Shown here in pieces: positions 1 to 9,528 of a stretch of 64,000 nt of DNA. The position numbers and the translations under genes were made by a program. The notes under the pieces were generated by a model. That model was not told where the DNA came from. It ran no database searches and saw only the letters and a list, made by a program, of their open reading frames with translations. Numbering within the stretch: position 1 is the first letter of the stretch; the number at the start of each line of letters is the position of its first letter. This DNA is from Blastococcus sp. CT_GayMR19 (GTDB lineage Bacteria > Actinomycetota > Actinomycetes > Mycobacteriales > Geodermatophilaceae), in the NCBI RefSeq assembly GCF_004570385.1, contig NZ_SPQL01000007.1, positions 1-64,000 of the forward strand. The letters run 5' to 3'.

Positions 1-126
1 CGTCCCCGAAGTTCCACGCCCACGACGTCGGCGACCCCGTCGACGTGTCGGTGAAGGCCACCGTCAACGGCACCGTCCCCGACGCCGGCGACCTCGTGAA
101 ACTCGCCACCGGAGCGGTCGGCCCCG
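1..126 (-). repeat. PKD-module repeat, near-identical to 907-1032
   Basis: Bases 1-126 match 907-1032 with one difference (position 44 against 950). Both copies encode the first part of a PKD domain in the same frame of the secreted protein, so this is a recent internal duplication of a domain. The first copy is truncated by the window edge. Confidence 0.9.
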
Positions 127-2324
127 GCTCGCCCGCGTCCCCCGGCCGCAGCGCGCGCAGCCATCCGGTCGAGGAGTAGGAGCCGTTGAACGTCCACACC
201 GCGTTCCCGGTGGCACCCGCGGTCGGCCGGGCCTGCCCGGCCACCTCGAGGTTCTGCCCGCCGGTCGGCTCACCCAGCTCCACCCAGCCGCTCGGCGGGG
301 ACGCCGTGGCGGTGGTGCTGTTGAAGCCCACCCCGCCGATCAGCATCGCCCCGGCCGTGGTCGTGGTCACCCCCGGCACCGTCAGCGACGTGGCCGCCGC
401 CCCGGTCGCCCCCGACGCCGCCGAATCCCACGGATTCCCGGAATCGACGCCGTGGAAGTCGGCGATCCCCGCGTTCCACTTCACCGCCGCCGACAACGTC
501 CAGGTGTAGGACCCCGGCTCCCCCGCCGCATTCGTGACCACCTTGTAGTAGGCGAACAACCGGTTCCCGGTCCCGTTCGACCGCGGCGCGATCACCGTCG
601 ACCAGCCCGCCGGCGCCGCCGAGACGTCCGGGTTCAGGTCCGCATTGATCTGCGCCACCAGCACATCACCGGTCACCACACCCGCCGGCTTGGGCACCGT
701 CACCGCCGTGCCCGCCGTCGCCCCCGACGCCGACGTGAACGACCCCGCCGTCACCGCACCCGACCCGCCACCGCCGCCCGGGTTCACCGTGACCGTCTGC
801 GCCGCCGAGGTGCTGGATCCGGCCGCATTCGTCGCCGTCAACGTCACCTGATAGGTGCCGGCGCTGCTGTAGGTGTGCGACGGGTTCTGCGTCGTCGCCG
901 ACCCACCGTCCCCGAAGTTCCACGCCCACGACGTCGGCGACCCCGTCGAGGTGTCGGTGAAGGCCACCGTCAACGGCACCGTCCCCGACGCCGGCGACCT
1001 CGTGAAACTCGCCACCGGAGCGGTCGGCCCCGAGCCGCTGCCGGGGACGACGTCGGCGTGCCAGTACCGCTTCATGCTGTCGTTGCTCGCCAGCGCGACG
1101 ATGCCCGAGACGCTCGAGGCGCTCTGCTTCGTCGTCGTGACGTTGTTCAGGTTCTCCGACGAGGCGTCCTTCATGATGATGGTGCCGACGCCGGTGGTGA
1201 ACGAAGGCGAGGCCATGGAGGTGGACTTCATGTAGATGGCGCCCGCACCGCTGGCGGTGCAGGTTCCCGTGCTTGTGGGACCGGTCGCGAAGACGTAGAC
1301 GTTCGATCCGTTGAGCACGACCTGCGGGCGGGTGTGGCAGTCCCGGATCCGGCCGAACATGGTGCTCCCCCAGCCGGCACTCGGCGACCAGCTGAGCAGG
1401 TTGATCTGGGGTCGGGTATCGGCGCCGGAGACGGTGTCCAGGCTCGTCTTGACCGCCGCGAAGACGCGCCCCGACGTATCCGCCTGGACCGACTTGATGT
1501 TCAGGTGGTCGTCGGCCATGCCGCTGCCCTGAACGGCGACACCGCCGTTCCACGTCGTCCGCCCGGCGCTGTCCGAGTGGATCGACCAGTACACCGTGCT
1601 GGTGCTCTGGTTGCTCCACAGGACGCCGATCCGGTTCCCGCCGAAAGCGACGAGCGTGGAGATGTCGTCGACGGCGACGGTGGCATTCGTACCGCCGGTC
1701 GTCGGCATGGTGAACGGAGTGCCCCACGTGGTGCCGTTGCCCGTCCCGTTGTTCATCATGACCGTACCGGTGGTCCCGGTCACCCTGGTCCAGGTCGCCC
1801 AGACGGTGCCGGCGGAGTCCCGGTCGATGGTGAGCGACTCACTGCTGTTCTGGCTGATGACCTTGGGGAAGCCGGAGCTCGGCACGAACCGGTCGGTGGT
1901 GGTGTTGTACGTGTACCGGTACAGGTTCATCGGCGCGGTGGTCGACGAGGCGTTGCTGCCCGTCCGGACCGCGTGCGTGCCGATGTACAGGTAGGTCCCG
2001 TCCCACAGCGCGTCGGACGACGACGTCGGCCGCCCGTCGACTGCGACCCCCGTGTCGACCCACGTCTGGGCGGCACGGTCCAGGTAGAAGATGTGCCAGT
2101 CGGTGGAGGTGGGGTCGAACATGTTGGCCCACCAGCGACCGTCGTGGAACCACAGCTTGCTCTGCGGCTTGTCGGCCGAGGGGGTGGTCGCCGTGCCGTA
2201 CGAGGCGCCTTCGAATCCGATATCGCCGGGCGCAGCCGAGGCGGCCGTCGGCACGGCCACCATCCCGAGCGCTACCAGCAAGGAGGCGAGAACGGCAAGG
2301 GCCGCCCTACGGATAACCACCATC
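1..2324 (-). CDS. Secreted PKD-domain protein (C-terminus beyond left edge)
   Basis: The frame is open from the left edge to an ATG at 2324. The protein begins with a signal peptide of about 29 residues (MVVIRRAALAV...ASAAP). About 400 residues follow that resemble BNR/sialidase-like beta-propeller or exo-glycosidase-type repeats, with many W, G, T and N residues and phrases such as LWFHDGRWWANMF. Next comes a PKD domain (PVASFTRSPASGTVPLTVAF...WNFGDG), a Ser/Thr/Gly-rich domain of about 170 residues, and a second PKD copy cut by the window edge. PKD domains are common in exported adhesins and polysaccharide-active proteins. The gene is last in line after the exopolysaccharide genes on the same strand but is separated from ugd by 411 bp. 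It is probably exported and surface-acting; no catalytic residues could be assigned. The ATG lacks a strong ribosome site but precedes a clean signal peptide. Confidence 0.8.
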
Positions 2325-2735
2325 GAACGACTCCCGTACACCCGTTGAGGTCCGCGAGCACGGGTCAGTGACCCGTCTCCGGACAGCGTGGACGCAACAC
2401 AATTGCGTCGACTCCGTGCCGGAACGTAAGCCACCGGAGCGCAGACACCAACAGTGCGGAGAGCCGTATCAGGGAAGCGGAACAAAAAACTACGGTACGA
2501 GCGGGTAGCGATACACGCAGCCACGAAGAAGGGCACAGTCAACTACAGAGACGGCCGACACCACTACGGCGCGTAGCCCGCGCTTCGCCCTCCCCGATCG
2601 GCCTGACTCAGCCGACCTGGAAGGCGACAACCGTGCGGGCTCCCGATGCCCCGCGGTCCGCGGTCCCAAACCTGGCGTGCCTGACGCGGGCTCGATCCCC
2701 GTACGGAACTGACCGTCCGCGCCCGCCGGTCGGGT
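2325..2735. other. Intergenic, upstream of the PKD gene and downstream of ugd
   Basis: This is 411 bp without a convincing gene. The stretch from about 2395 to 2560 is richer in A/T than its surroundings, which would suit a promoter for the PKD gene transcribed leftwards. No clear -35/-10 pair or hairpin could be singled out. Confidence 0.4.
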
Positions 2736-4055
2736 TCAGTCCGTGCGCCGGCCCAGGGCCCGGTAGCTCCAGCCTGCGGCGGTCCATGCCTCGCGGGACA
2801 GCGCCTGCCGGCCGTCGAGCACCCGCTTCTTGGCGACGATGCGGCCGAAGGCCACCGGGTCCAGGTCCTTGTACTGCTGCCACTCGGTGAGCACCAGCAC
2901 GGCGTCGGCCCGCTCGGCTGCTTCCTCCGCCGTCGCGGCGTAGTCCAGGTCCGGCCAGGCGCGGCGGCTGTTCTCGACGGCTGCCGGGTCGGTGACCCTG
3001 ACGACCGCGCCCTGGAGCTGCAGCTGGGCGGCGACGTTCAGAGCGGGCGAGTCGCGGATGTCGTCGCTGTCGGGCTTGAAGGCGGCACCGAGTATCGCCA
3101 CCCGCTTGCCGAGCAGCGAACCGTCGCAGACCTCCCGGGCCAGCTCGACCATCCGGATCCGGCGACGCATGTTGATGTTGTCGACCTCCCGGAGGAAGGT
3201 CAGCGCCTGGTCGGCGCCCAGCTCGCCGGCACGGGCCATGAACGCCCGGATGTCCTTGGGCAGGCAGCCGCCGCCGAAGCCGAGGCCGGCGTTGAGGAAC
3301 TTGCGGCCGATCCGGTCGTCGTGGCCGATCGCGTCGGCGAGCTGCTTGACGTCGGCGCCGGTGGCCTCGCACAGCTCGGCCATCGCATTGATGAAGGAGA
3401 TCTTCGTGGCCAGGAAGGAGTTCGCGGCGGTCTTCACCATCTCGGCCGTGGCGTAGTCGGTGACCACCTTCGGGGTCTCCGCCTCGAGGATGGTCGCGTA
3501 GACCTCGTCGAGCAGCTCCTGCGCCCGCTGGCCGGGCTCGCCCGGGGCGATGCCGTAGACCAGCCGGTCCGGGTGCAGCGTGTCCTGGACCGCGAAGCCT
3601 TCGCGCAGGAACTCCGGGTTCCAGGCGAGCATCGCGCCCGGCACCTTCTGCTCCACCATCTCGGCGAGCCGGGACGCGGTGCCGACCGGGACGGTGGACT
3701 TGCCGACGACGAGGTCGCCGGGGGCCAGGATCGCCAGCAGCCCCTCGGTGGCCGCCTCCACGTAACGCAGGTCGGCGGCGTACTCGCCCCGCTTCTGCGG
3801 CGTGCCGACGCAGACGAAGTGCACCCGCGCGCCGGCGGCGTCGGCCATGTCGGAGCTGAAGCGCAGCCGGCCCGAGCGCAGCGTGCGCTCCAGCAGCGCG
3901 TCCAGGCCGGGCTCGAAGAACGGCGCCCGCGCCTCGTTGAGCGCGGCGACCTTGCGCTCGTCGACGTCCACACCGATGACGTCGTGCCCGAGTTCGGCCA
4001 TCGACGCTGCGTGGACTGCCCCGAGGTAACCGCATCCGACGACGGAGATCTTCAT
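2736..4055 (-). CDS. ugd: UDP-glucose 6-dehydrogenase
   Basis: This 439-residue protein belongs to the UDP-glucose/GDP-mannose dehydrogenase family and is of normal length. It would oxidise UDP-glucose twice with NAD+ to UDP-glucuronate, a sugar donor for acidic exopolysaccharide. The N-terminal Rossmann motif GCGYLG lies at residues 7-12. The catalytic cysteine sits in GFGGGCLPKD (Cys264, with Lys267). The central helices (about 200-300) and the C-terminal UDP-binding domain (about 315-430) are present. The ATG at 4055 starts the Rossmann fold directly. The gene is downstream of the Wzx-like flippase on the same strand, separated by 247 bp, so it may have its own promoter. UDP-N-acetylmannosamine dehydrogenase is a less likely alternative. 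Confidence 0.93.
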   Translation of the reverse strand: MKISVVGCGYLGAVHAASMAELGHDVIGVDVDERKVAALNEARAPFFEPGLDALLERTLRSGRLRFSSDMADAAGARVHFVCVGTPQKRGEYAADLRYVEAATEGLLAILAPGDLVVGKSTVPVGTASRLAEMVEQKVPGAMLAWNPEFLREGFAVQDTLHPDRLVYGIAPGEPGQRAQELLDEVYATILEAETPKVVTDYATAEMVKTAANSFLATKISFINAMAELCEATGADVKQLADAIGHDDRIGRKFLNAGLGFGGGCLPKDIRAFMARAGELGADQALTFLREVDNINMRRRIRMVELAREVCDGSLLGKRVAILGAAFKPDSDDIRDSPALNVAAQLQLQGAVVRVTDPAAVENSRRAWPDLDYAATAEEAAERADAVLVLTEWQQYKDLDPVAFGRIVAKKRVLDGRQALSREAWTAAGWSYRALGRRTD

Positions 4056-4226
4056 GCCAAGCTCGCTTTCCTGGAAAAACCGGAGGGCGAGGGCGCACCG
4101 GTGACGCGACCGCGCCTGCCGTCGAGTGGAACTCGACAGGCCCGATCTCCCCGCCTGTCCCCGATGCGGCTCACCGGAGACATGTCGTTCGAATCATCTG
4201 ACATCCACAGGCTCCGCAACAGGCGT

Positions 4227-4242
4227 ACCCCTCGGAAGGGGT
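4227..4242 (-). terminator. Possible terminator hairpin after the flippase gene
   Basis: This is a perfect 6-bp stem (ACCCCT/AGGGGT) with a CGGA loop, 60 nt beyond the flippase stop codon. There is no T-run, as is common for actinobacterial terminators. A second small inverted repeat, GTCGAGT-GGA-ACTCGAC, lies at 4121-4137 closer to the ugd start. Confidence 0.35.
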
Positions 4243-4302
4243 GGCACGACGCCGGCAACGCCGCATGGCGGTGCCCTCGTGTGCCGACCGCTCCCCCCGG
4301 GA

Positions 4303-5802
4303 TCATCCGCGCCGCCCGCGCCGCAGCAGGGCGATCTCCTCGCCGAAGAACCGCCGGGTGAGCAGCAGGGTCAGCGCGGCCGCCGAGACCCCGGCCGCCA
4401 CCGTGGCGAGCCCGACGAGCGCCGCAGGCGTCGTCCCGCGCAGCCATGAGGCCAGCGGCCAGCACGCGGCGGCCACGACGAGCGCGAGCGGCAGCGACTT
4501 CGCGTAGGCGACGAGGACCCGTGCCACGAGACCGCGCTGGATCCGCGCGGAGAACTTCAGCATGATGGCCGTGTGCAGGACGATCGCGAGGGACGCCCCG
4601 ACGGCGACGCCGTTGATGCCCCATCGGCTGCCGACCGCGCAGCCGACCACCACCAGGCCCGCGTAGATCCACTGCCGGAGGGCGCCACCGACCACGGCAC
4701 CGGTCGCGCGGGTCAGCGAGCCGCTGATCTTGTAGGCGGTCCGCGGTAGCAGGACGACCGCGAAGATCTGCAGCGGCAGGACGACGGCCTCCCATCCCGG
4801 CCCGAGCAGGATCGCCACCACCTCCGGGGCGAGCACGAACAGCAGGACGCCGGCGGGCATCGTCAGCATCGCGATGAGGGAGTTCGCGGTGACGTACGCC
4901 CGGCTCAGCCGGGCGTGGTCGTCCTGGATGCGCGACATCGTCGGGAACAGGACCTTGTCCGCGACGCTGCCGATGAGGTTGGCCGGCTGGACCAGGAGCT
5001 GATAGGCGCGGGCGTAGATGCCGAGCGGGGCCGGGCCGAGCAGTGAGGCCACGACCAGGTTGTCGCCGTTGTTGGCCGTCCAGTTGCCCAGCTGCGCCAC
5101 GGAGTAGGCCGATCCGAATCCCAGGAGCCGGCGCGCACTGGCCAGCATGGCCGACGGGCGGCGCGGGCGGACCTCGTGCCGGACGAGGGCGTAGGACACG
5201 ACGGCCGCCACCGCCGCCTGGACGATCTGCCCCCAGATCAGCGACGCCGCCCCGAATCCGGCAACGGCCAGGGTCACGGCCGTGCCGAGGTAGCCGATGG
5301 CGTAGGACAGCAGGTCCACCAGGGCGAGGGCGCGGAACCGCAGCTGCCGTTGCAGCAGGCCCTGCGCGACCACGCTCATCGCGCCGAGCACCAGGACGAT
5401 GGACAGCAGCTGCAGATAGGAGGCATCGGCGGACAGTCCGACGAGCGGCCCGATCAGCGGCGCCAGCGCGATGAGCACGGCGGCGAGCACGAAGCCCAGG
5501 GCCGAGGCGAGGACGAAGGCGCTCGAGATGTCGTCGCGCTCGAGTCGGCGGGCCTGGACGACGGCGGCGCCGATGCCGAGCTGGCTCAGCATGACGGCGA
5601 GGCCGGTGACCACCGTGGCTGCCGCCGCGGTGCCGAACTCCTGGACCGTGACCAGCCGGGAGAGGACGGCGATGGCGACGAACTGCAGGACCGCCTGACC
5701 CATCGCCCCGAGGAAGGACCACGACATCCCCCGGAACGCCTGCCCCGTCAGGGACCGTTGGCCGGGCCCCGCGGAGGGATCGAGGTCGGTCGTTCGACTC
5801 AC
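4303..5802 (-). CDS. Lipopolysaccharide/exopolysaccharide flippase, Wzx/MOP superfamily
   Basis: This 499-residue integral membrane protein has about 12-14 hydrophobic helices. It opens with the family signature MSWSFLGAMGQAVLQF and has EFGTAAAATVV at the first helix pair, typical of WzxC-type oligosaccharide flippases. It would move undecaprenyl-linked repeat units across the membrane for assembly by the polymerase of this locus. The GTG at 5802 was chosen because the upstream gene's stop ends at 5805, so the two are almost abutting and probably co-translated. A much longer open frame continues upstream in this frame, but it lies antisense-in-frame over the neighbouring gene and has no merit. 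Substrate specificity cannot be read from sequence. Confidence 0.88.
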   Translation of the reverse strand: MSRTTDLDPSAGPGQRSLTGQAFRGMSWSFLGAMGQAVLQFVAIAVLSRLVTVQEFGTAAAATVVTGLAVMLSQLGIGAAVVQARRLERDDISSAFVLASALGFVLAAVLIALAPLIGPLVGLSADASYLQLLSIVLVLGAMSVVAQGLLQRQLRFRALALVDLLSYAIGYLGTAVTLAVAGFGAASLIWGQIVQAAVAAVVSYALVRHEVRPRRPSAMLASARRLLGFGSAYSVAQLGNWTANNGDNLVVASLLGPAPLGIYARAYQLLVQPANLIGSVADKVLFPTMSRIQDDHARLSRAYVTANSLIAMLTMPAGVLLFVLAPEVVAILLGPGWEAVVLPLQIFAVVLLPRTAYKISGSLTRATGAVVGGALRQWIYAGLVVVGCAVGSRWGINGVAVGASLAIVLHTAIMLKFSARIQRGLVARVLVAYAKSLPLALVVAAACWPLASWLRGTTPAALVGLATVAAGVSAAALTLLLTRRFFGEEIALLRRGRRG

Positions 5803-5804
5803 CG

Positions 5805-7721
5805 TCAGTCCGGACGGGCGAACAGCAGTGTCAGCGCCGCCTTGACCGACATCTTGACCCCGCGCCGGGCGCGGGTTCCGGCCAGCAGTACCGCCCCCCG
5901 CAGCAGCCGGGCGACGTAGAGGAGGACCATTCCCGGCTCGGCGAGGACAGGCACGACGCGACCCGGCATGTGCACCAGGAGCGCTCTCGGCACGCCCGTG
6001 TACAGCGGGCGGAACAAGGTGACCCGCCCCCCCGACGAGCCGCCGGCCAGCCCGACCGGACCGTCCGCCCTGGCTGCGCCGTCGGCCCGGCCGAGGACTG
6101 ACGGCGACCGATGGACCGGTGGCCGGTCTCCGGCGAAGTCCTGCAGGAACTCCCAGTCGATCACCTTGAGGCCGTCGACCTCGTCCGTCATCAGGTTCTG
6201 CGTGGAGAGGTCGAGGAGGTAGGCCCCCCGCTCGTGCAGGTCCCGGACCATCCGGGCCATCGCAGCCGACGTCCGTGGCGTGAGCTGCACGTGCCGCAGG
6301 CCGGGCAGCGCCCTCCGGACGTGCGCACCGGTGTCCCGGTACCGGGGCGAGAGCAGGTAGTTCGGCCCCGACTCGAGCAACGCAGGCATCTCGGGCAGGT
6401 GGGCGAACTCGGTCCGGGCACGCAGCTCGCGGTCCAGGAACCGACGGCTGCCGGGATAGAACAGCTTGCAGACGCACTCGCCATGCTCCGGATGGCGCAC
6501 CACGGCCGTGACCGCCCGGCGCTGGATGCTCGGCAGCACCTCCACCAGCGGATACGGGAAGGTCATGTGCTCCCGGAGTTCGGCGATACCCCGGCGCAGC
6601 CGGGTGACGATGCCGGGGTCCCCGAGCAGCGCCAGGTAGTCCAGCGCCTGCCGCGGGTCGTCCGAGCTGTGCAACGGGTTGAACCGCGGCCCGTCTCCGT
6701 GCGCCGCCAGGAGCCGCTCGCGGATGGCGAGCTTCGCGTCGTTCACCCGGAGCGGGTTGGCCGGCAGGGCGTCGTCGCCGAGGCTCCGGCTGAGGTCGTA
6801 GGCGATCACGTAGGCCACGGGACCCCCGCCGCCGACCGGCCACGGGCCCTGACCCCAGTTGCCACCGCGGACGCCCTCGGCCACCCGATCGACGACGTCC
6901 CCGGTGAGGTGCACGGTCTCGAGGACCTCGAAGCCCTCGCGGGCCAGCTCGGTGCCCAGCTCGTCGATCAGGTGCTGCGCGCGCTCCCGGAGGACGAAGA
7001 CCGCCAGACCGGGCATACCGGCGTCGGCCGGCCCCCACAGCTTCTCCAGCCGGGCACGCAGCCACAGGTTCGTGGCGCTCAGCTTGTCCAACGTGTCGAG
7101 CGGCGGGCGCAACCCCTTGTCGGCGAGGTAGCTGTCCAGGCCCTCGAGCGTGAGGACGACGGACAGCCCCAGGCGGTCCGCGAGAGCCGCCAGCACGGCC
7201 GCGTAGTCGTGCTCCGCCGGTGCGGCCGCCGGCTCCGCCGCGGCGTTCTCCGGCAGGCCCGACCGCTCACCCTTGTGGTACACGGCGTGGTAGGCCAGCG
7301 AGTCGAAGTGGTCCTGCTCGCTCGGCACCCGGTAACGGTCGCGCAGGAGGACGGCGCGGTCCAGCAGCCCGCTCGCGAAGCCGGACGTCATGTAGGGCAC
7401 CGCGAGGAAATCGGAGCCGGGCAGACCGCTGACGGAGTAGACGTCGAACTTCTGGGTGCCCATCGGCACCAGGTAGGACCGCAGGAACGGCCGCAGGCGG
7501 TGCAGGTCCTCGTCCGCGACGAGGATGTCGACGTCCTCCCCCGGCGCCACGTCCGGCAGGGTCTCGAACCAGCGGAGGACGGCGTACCGCACGCCCAGGC
7601 GGTTCAGCTCGTCGAAGAACTCCTCGAGGGGAACCCCGGGGCGCAGATGGCGCCGCGCCTTGTCCCGGCGACGACGGAGCAGATCACGGACGTCCACTCC
7701 CGGCCGGCTCAGGCGCGTCAC
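5805..7721 (-). CDS. Nucleotidyltransferase-fold plus kinase-fold protein of the polysaccharide locus
   Basis: This 638-residue protein appears to join two enzymatic folds. Residues about 30-160 look like a minimal nucleotidyltransferase: RLGVRYAVLRW leads into EDVDILV (Asp63 and Asp65), the usual metal-binding DxD. Residues about 385-530 look like an aminoglycoside-phosphotransferase or protein-kinase fold, with Lys419 in CVCKLFY, a catalytic-loop-like LLDLSTQN (Asp504, Asn509) and a metal motif VIDWEF (Asp522). The C-terminal 60 residues are hydrophobic/amphipathic and may touch the membrane. It lies between the Wzc-like kinase and the flippase. A role in modifying or phosphorylating a glycan or lipid carrier is inferred only; no named family was recognised with certainty. 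Confidence 0.7.
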   Translation of the reverse strand: MTRLSRPGVDVRDLLRRRRDKARRHLRPGVPLEEFFDELNRLGVRYAVLRWFETLPDVAPGEDVDILVADEDLHRLRPFLRSYLVPMGTQKFDVYSVSGLPGSDFLAVPYMTSGFASGLLDRAVLLRDRYRVPSEQDHFDSLAYHAVYHKGERSGLPENAAAEPAAAPAEHDYAAVLAALADRLGLSVVLTLEGLDSYLADKGLRPPLDTLDKLSATNLWLRARLEKLWGPADAGMPGLAVFVLRERAQHLIDELGTELAREGFEVLETVHLTGDVVDRVAEGVRGGNWGQGPWPVGGGGPVAYVIAYDLSRSLGDDALPANPLRVNDAKLAIRERLLAAHGDGPRFNPLHSSDDPRQALDYLALLGDPGIVTRLRRGIAELREHMTFPYPLVEVLPSIQRRAVTAVVRHPEHGECVCKLFYPGSRRFLDRELRARTEFAHLPEMPALLESGPNYLLSPRYRDTGAHVRRALPGLRHVQLTPRTSAAMARMVRDLHERGAYLLDLSTQNLMTDEVDGLKVIDWEFLQDFAGDRPPVHRSPSVLGRADGAARADGPVGLAGGSSGGRVTLFRPLYTGVPRALLVHMPGRVVPVLAEPGMVLLYVARLLRGAVLLAGTRARRGVKMSVKAALTLLFARPD

Positions 7722-7964
7722 GGGGCGGTGTCGCAGGTGAGGCGCACCTGGCCGGTACGGGACCCCCAGGGGTCCCGCGCCCCCGCCGGGCCCGATAGTC
7801 CACGTACCTGCTGCATTTCCGGACTCCTGTTGATCCGCGCGGACCGAGCAAGAATGCTGGGACCGTCATGATTTGACAACGCACGCGCGCGCTACGGCAT
7901 GGTGCCTGGCCGGTTCGGCCGGTACCGGCTCCAACCGGAGAACACGCGGGGAGAGGTTCTCGGC

Positions 7965-9329
7965 CTACCTCTGGTCGGGTTCGGCCTCGTAGCCGTACCC
8001 GTGACCCAGTGCCTGGGCGATCTCCGCCTTGGGCGGCACGATGTTGAGGATGATGCCGAGCGTCCTGGCGCCGACCCGCTGCAGCGTGGTGGCGGACTGC
8101 TGGAGCTGATCCTTCCGCGTGCTCCCGTACCGGACCGAGAGCAGGACCCCGTCGACGAGGACCGCCAACCCGGTCGAGTCGGCCACCGGGAGGATCGGCG
8201 GCGAGTCGACGAGGACGAAGTCGTTGCCGGCGCGCAGCTTCCCGAGCAGTTCGGCCATGCTCGCCGAGGCCACCAGCCCGCTGGGGTTCGGTGGGGTGGG
8301 GCCCGCCGCGATGACTGCCAGCCGGTGCTCGCCGTAGTACTGGGTGACGTCGGTGACATCGGCCGTGCCGGCCAGGATGTTGGTCAGGCCCACCCCGCCG
8401 ACCATGCCGAGGTAGCGGGTGATCTTCGGACGCCGGAGGTCGGCCTCCACGACGGTGACCTTCCGGCCGGCCTCGGCCAGCGCGAGCGCGAGGTTGATGA
8501 TCGCGGTGGTCTTCCCCTCCGACGGGAGGGCGCTCGAGACCATGATGACCTTGGGCGGCTCGTCGACGTCGAGGAACTGGAGGTTGGCGCGCAGCTGCCG
8601 GTAGTCCTCGGCGACCCGGGGCGGGCGGCCGCGGTTGGCGGCGTTGCCGGAGTCGAGATCCTGGTGCCGCAGGACGACGCCCATGACGGGGGCCCCCGCC
8701 AGCGCGGCTGCCTCCTCCGGCTTCTTCACGGACCGGTCGAGCCGGGCGCGGGTGATCGCGGCGACCGCGCCGAGGAGCAGTCCGGCCAAGGCGCCGAAGG
8801 CCACGTTCAGCAGGGTCTGCGGCGAGCTCGGCACCGTGGGGAGGCCGGCCTCACGGACGACGTCCAACTGGACCGGCAGGGCGCCGCTGGAGGTCGTCTC
8901 GAGCTCGGCCACCATCCGGGGGAACTGCTCGCCGATCTCCTGGGCGATGCGCTGCGCCTGCTGCGGGGAGGGGTCCGTGACCGTCACGTTGATGAGGACC
9001 GTCTGGGGAACCGTCGACACCCCGATCTCAGCGGCGAGCTCACCGGGAGACAGGTCCAGGTTCGCCGCGTCCACGACCCGTGCGGCGAGCTCCTCGCCGG
9101 CGAGCAGCTCGACGTAGGAGCTGACCCGGTCCTGGGAGAACTGGCTTCCCTGGAACACGGCGGACGTCGAGGAGGCGTCGTCGGTGGAGACGAACAGCTG
9201 CGTGGACGAGGTGTACTTCGGCGTCATCAGCAGGCTGCCGCCGAGAGCGGCCAGACCGCCGATGACCAAGCCCATGACGGCCAGCCACCAGCCGGCCCGG
9301 AGGGCGGCGAGCACGTCCCTGAACTCCAT
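7965..9329 (-). CDS. Polysaccharide-chain-length/BY-type tyrosine autokinase (Wzc-like)
   Basis: This 454-residue fusion carries an N-terminal Wzz-type domain with membrane helices at about 13-35 and 172-193, and a cytoplasmic BY-kinase domain. Walker A is at 267-275 (ALPSEGKTT), Walker A' at 293-301 (VVEADLRRP) and Walker B at 371-378 (FVLVDSPP). The tail has only two tyrosines (Tyr445, Tyr447, GHGYGYE) rather than a long Tyr cluster; these are the likely autophosphorylation sites. Such kinases control polymer length and export together with a cognate phosphatase, and one is encoded at the head of this locus. The ATG at 9329 is preferred over the TTG at 9335 because a GGGGA ribosome site sits 6 nt before the ATG. 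Confidence 0.9.
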   Translation of the reverse strand: MEFRDVLAALRAGWWLAVMGLVIGGLAALGGSLLMTPKYTSSTQLFVSTDDASSTSAVFQGSQFSQDRVSSYVELLAGEELAARVVDAANLDLSPGELAAEIGVSTVPQTVLINVTVTDPSPQQAQRIAQEIGEQFPRMVAELETTSSGALPVQLDVVREAGLPTVPSSPQTLLNVAFGALAGLLLGAVAAITRARLDRSVKKPEEAAALAGAPVMGVVLRHQDLDSGNAANRGRPPRVAEDYRQLRANLQFLDVDEPPKVIMVSSALPSEGKTTAIINLALALAEAGRKVTVVEADLRRPKITRYLGMVGGVGLTNILAGTADVTDVTQYYGEHRLAVIAAGPTPPNPSGLVASASMAELLGKLRAGNDFVLVDSPPILPVADSTGLAVLVDGVLLSVRYGSTRKDQLQQSATTLQRVGARTLGIILNIVPPKAEIAQALGHGYGYEAEPDQR

Positions 9330-9528
9330 GCGCAATCCCCGATCGTTCGTTCCCGCGGGCCCCGAGGGGCGGCGGCTTCACATTGGACGATAGGTGAGGA
9401 AACCGGCCTTGCCCATGGACACACGCTCGGCCTGGCACCTCCGAGTGAGTTCCGGAGGGTCCTCGAGGCCGGCGCCGGGAGGCCCCGGGCGACTGCTCAG
9501 CGCAGCGCCGGCCGTGTGTGCGGCCCGG

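Noticed and set aside
452-2371. Long plus-strand open frame over the PKD protein
   Set aside because: It is an Arg/Pro-rich antisense shadow of a clearly coding minus-strand gene with signal peptide and PKD motifs.
2725-2745. GGGTTCAGTCC resembling a tRNA T-loop
   Set aside because: It lacks the invariant A58 and matching arms, and overlaps the end of ugd; similar short strings occur elsewhere by chance.
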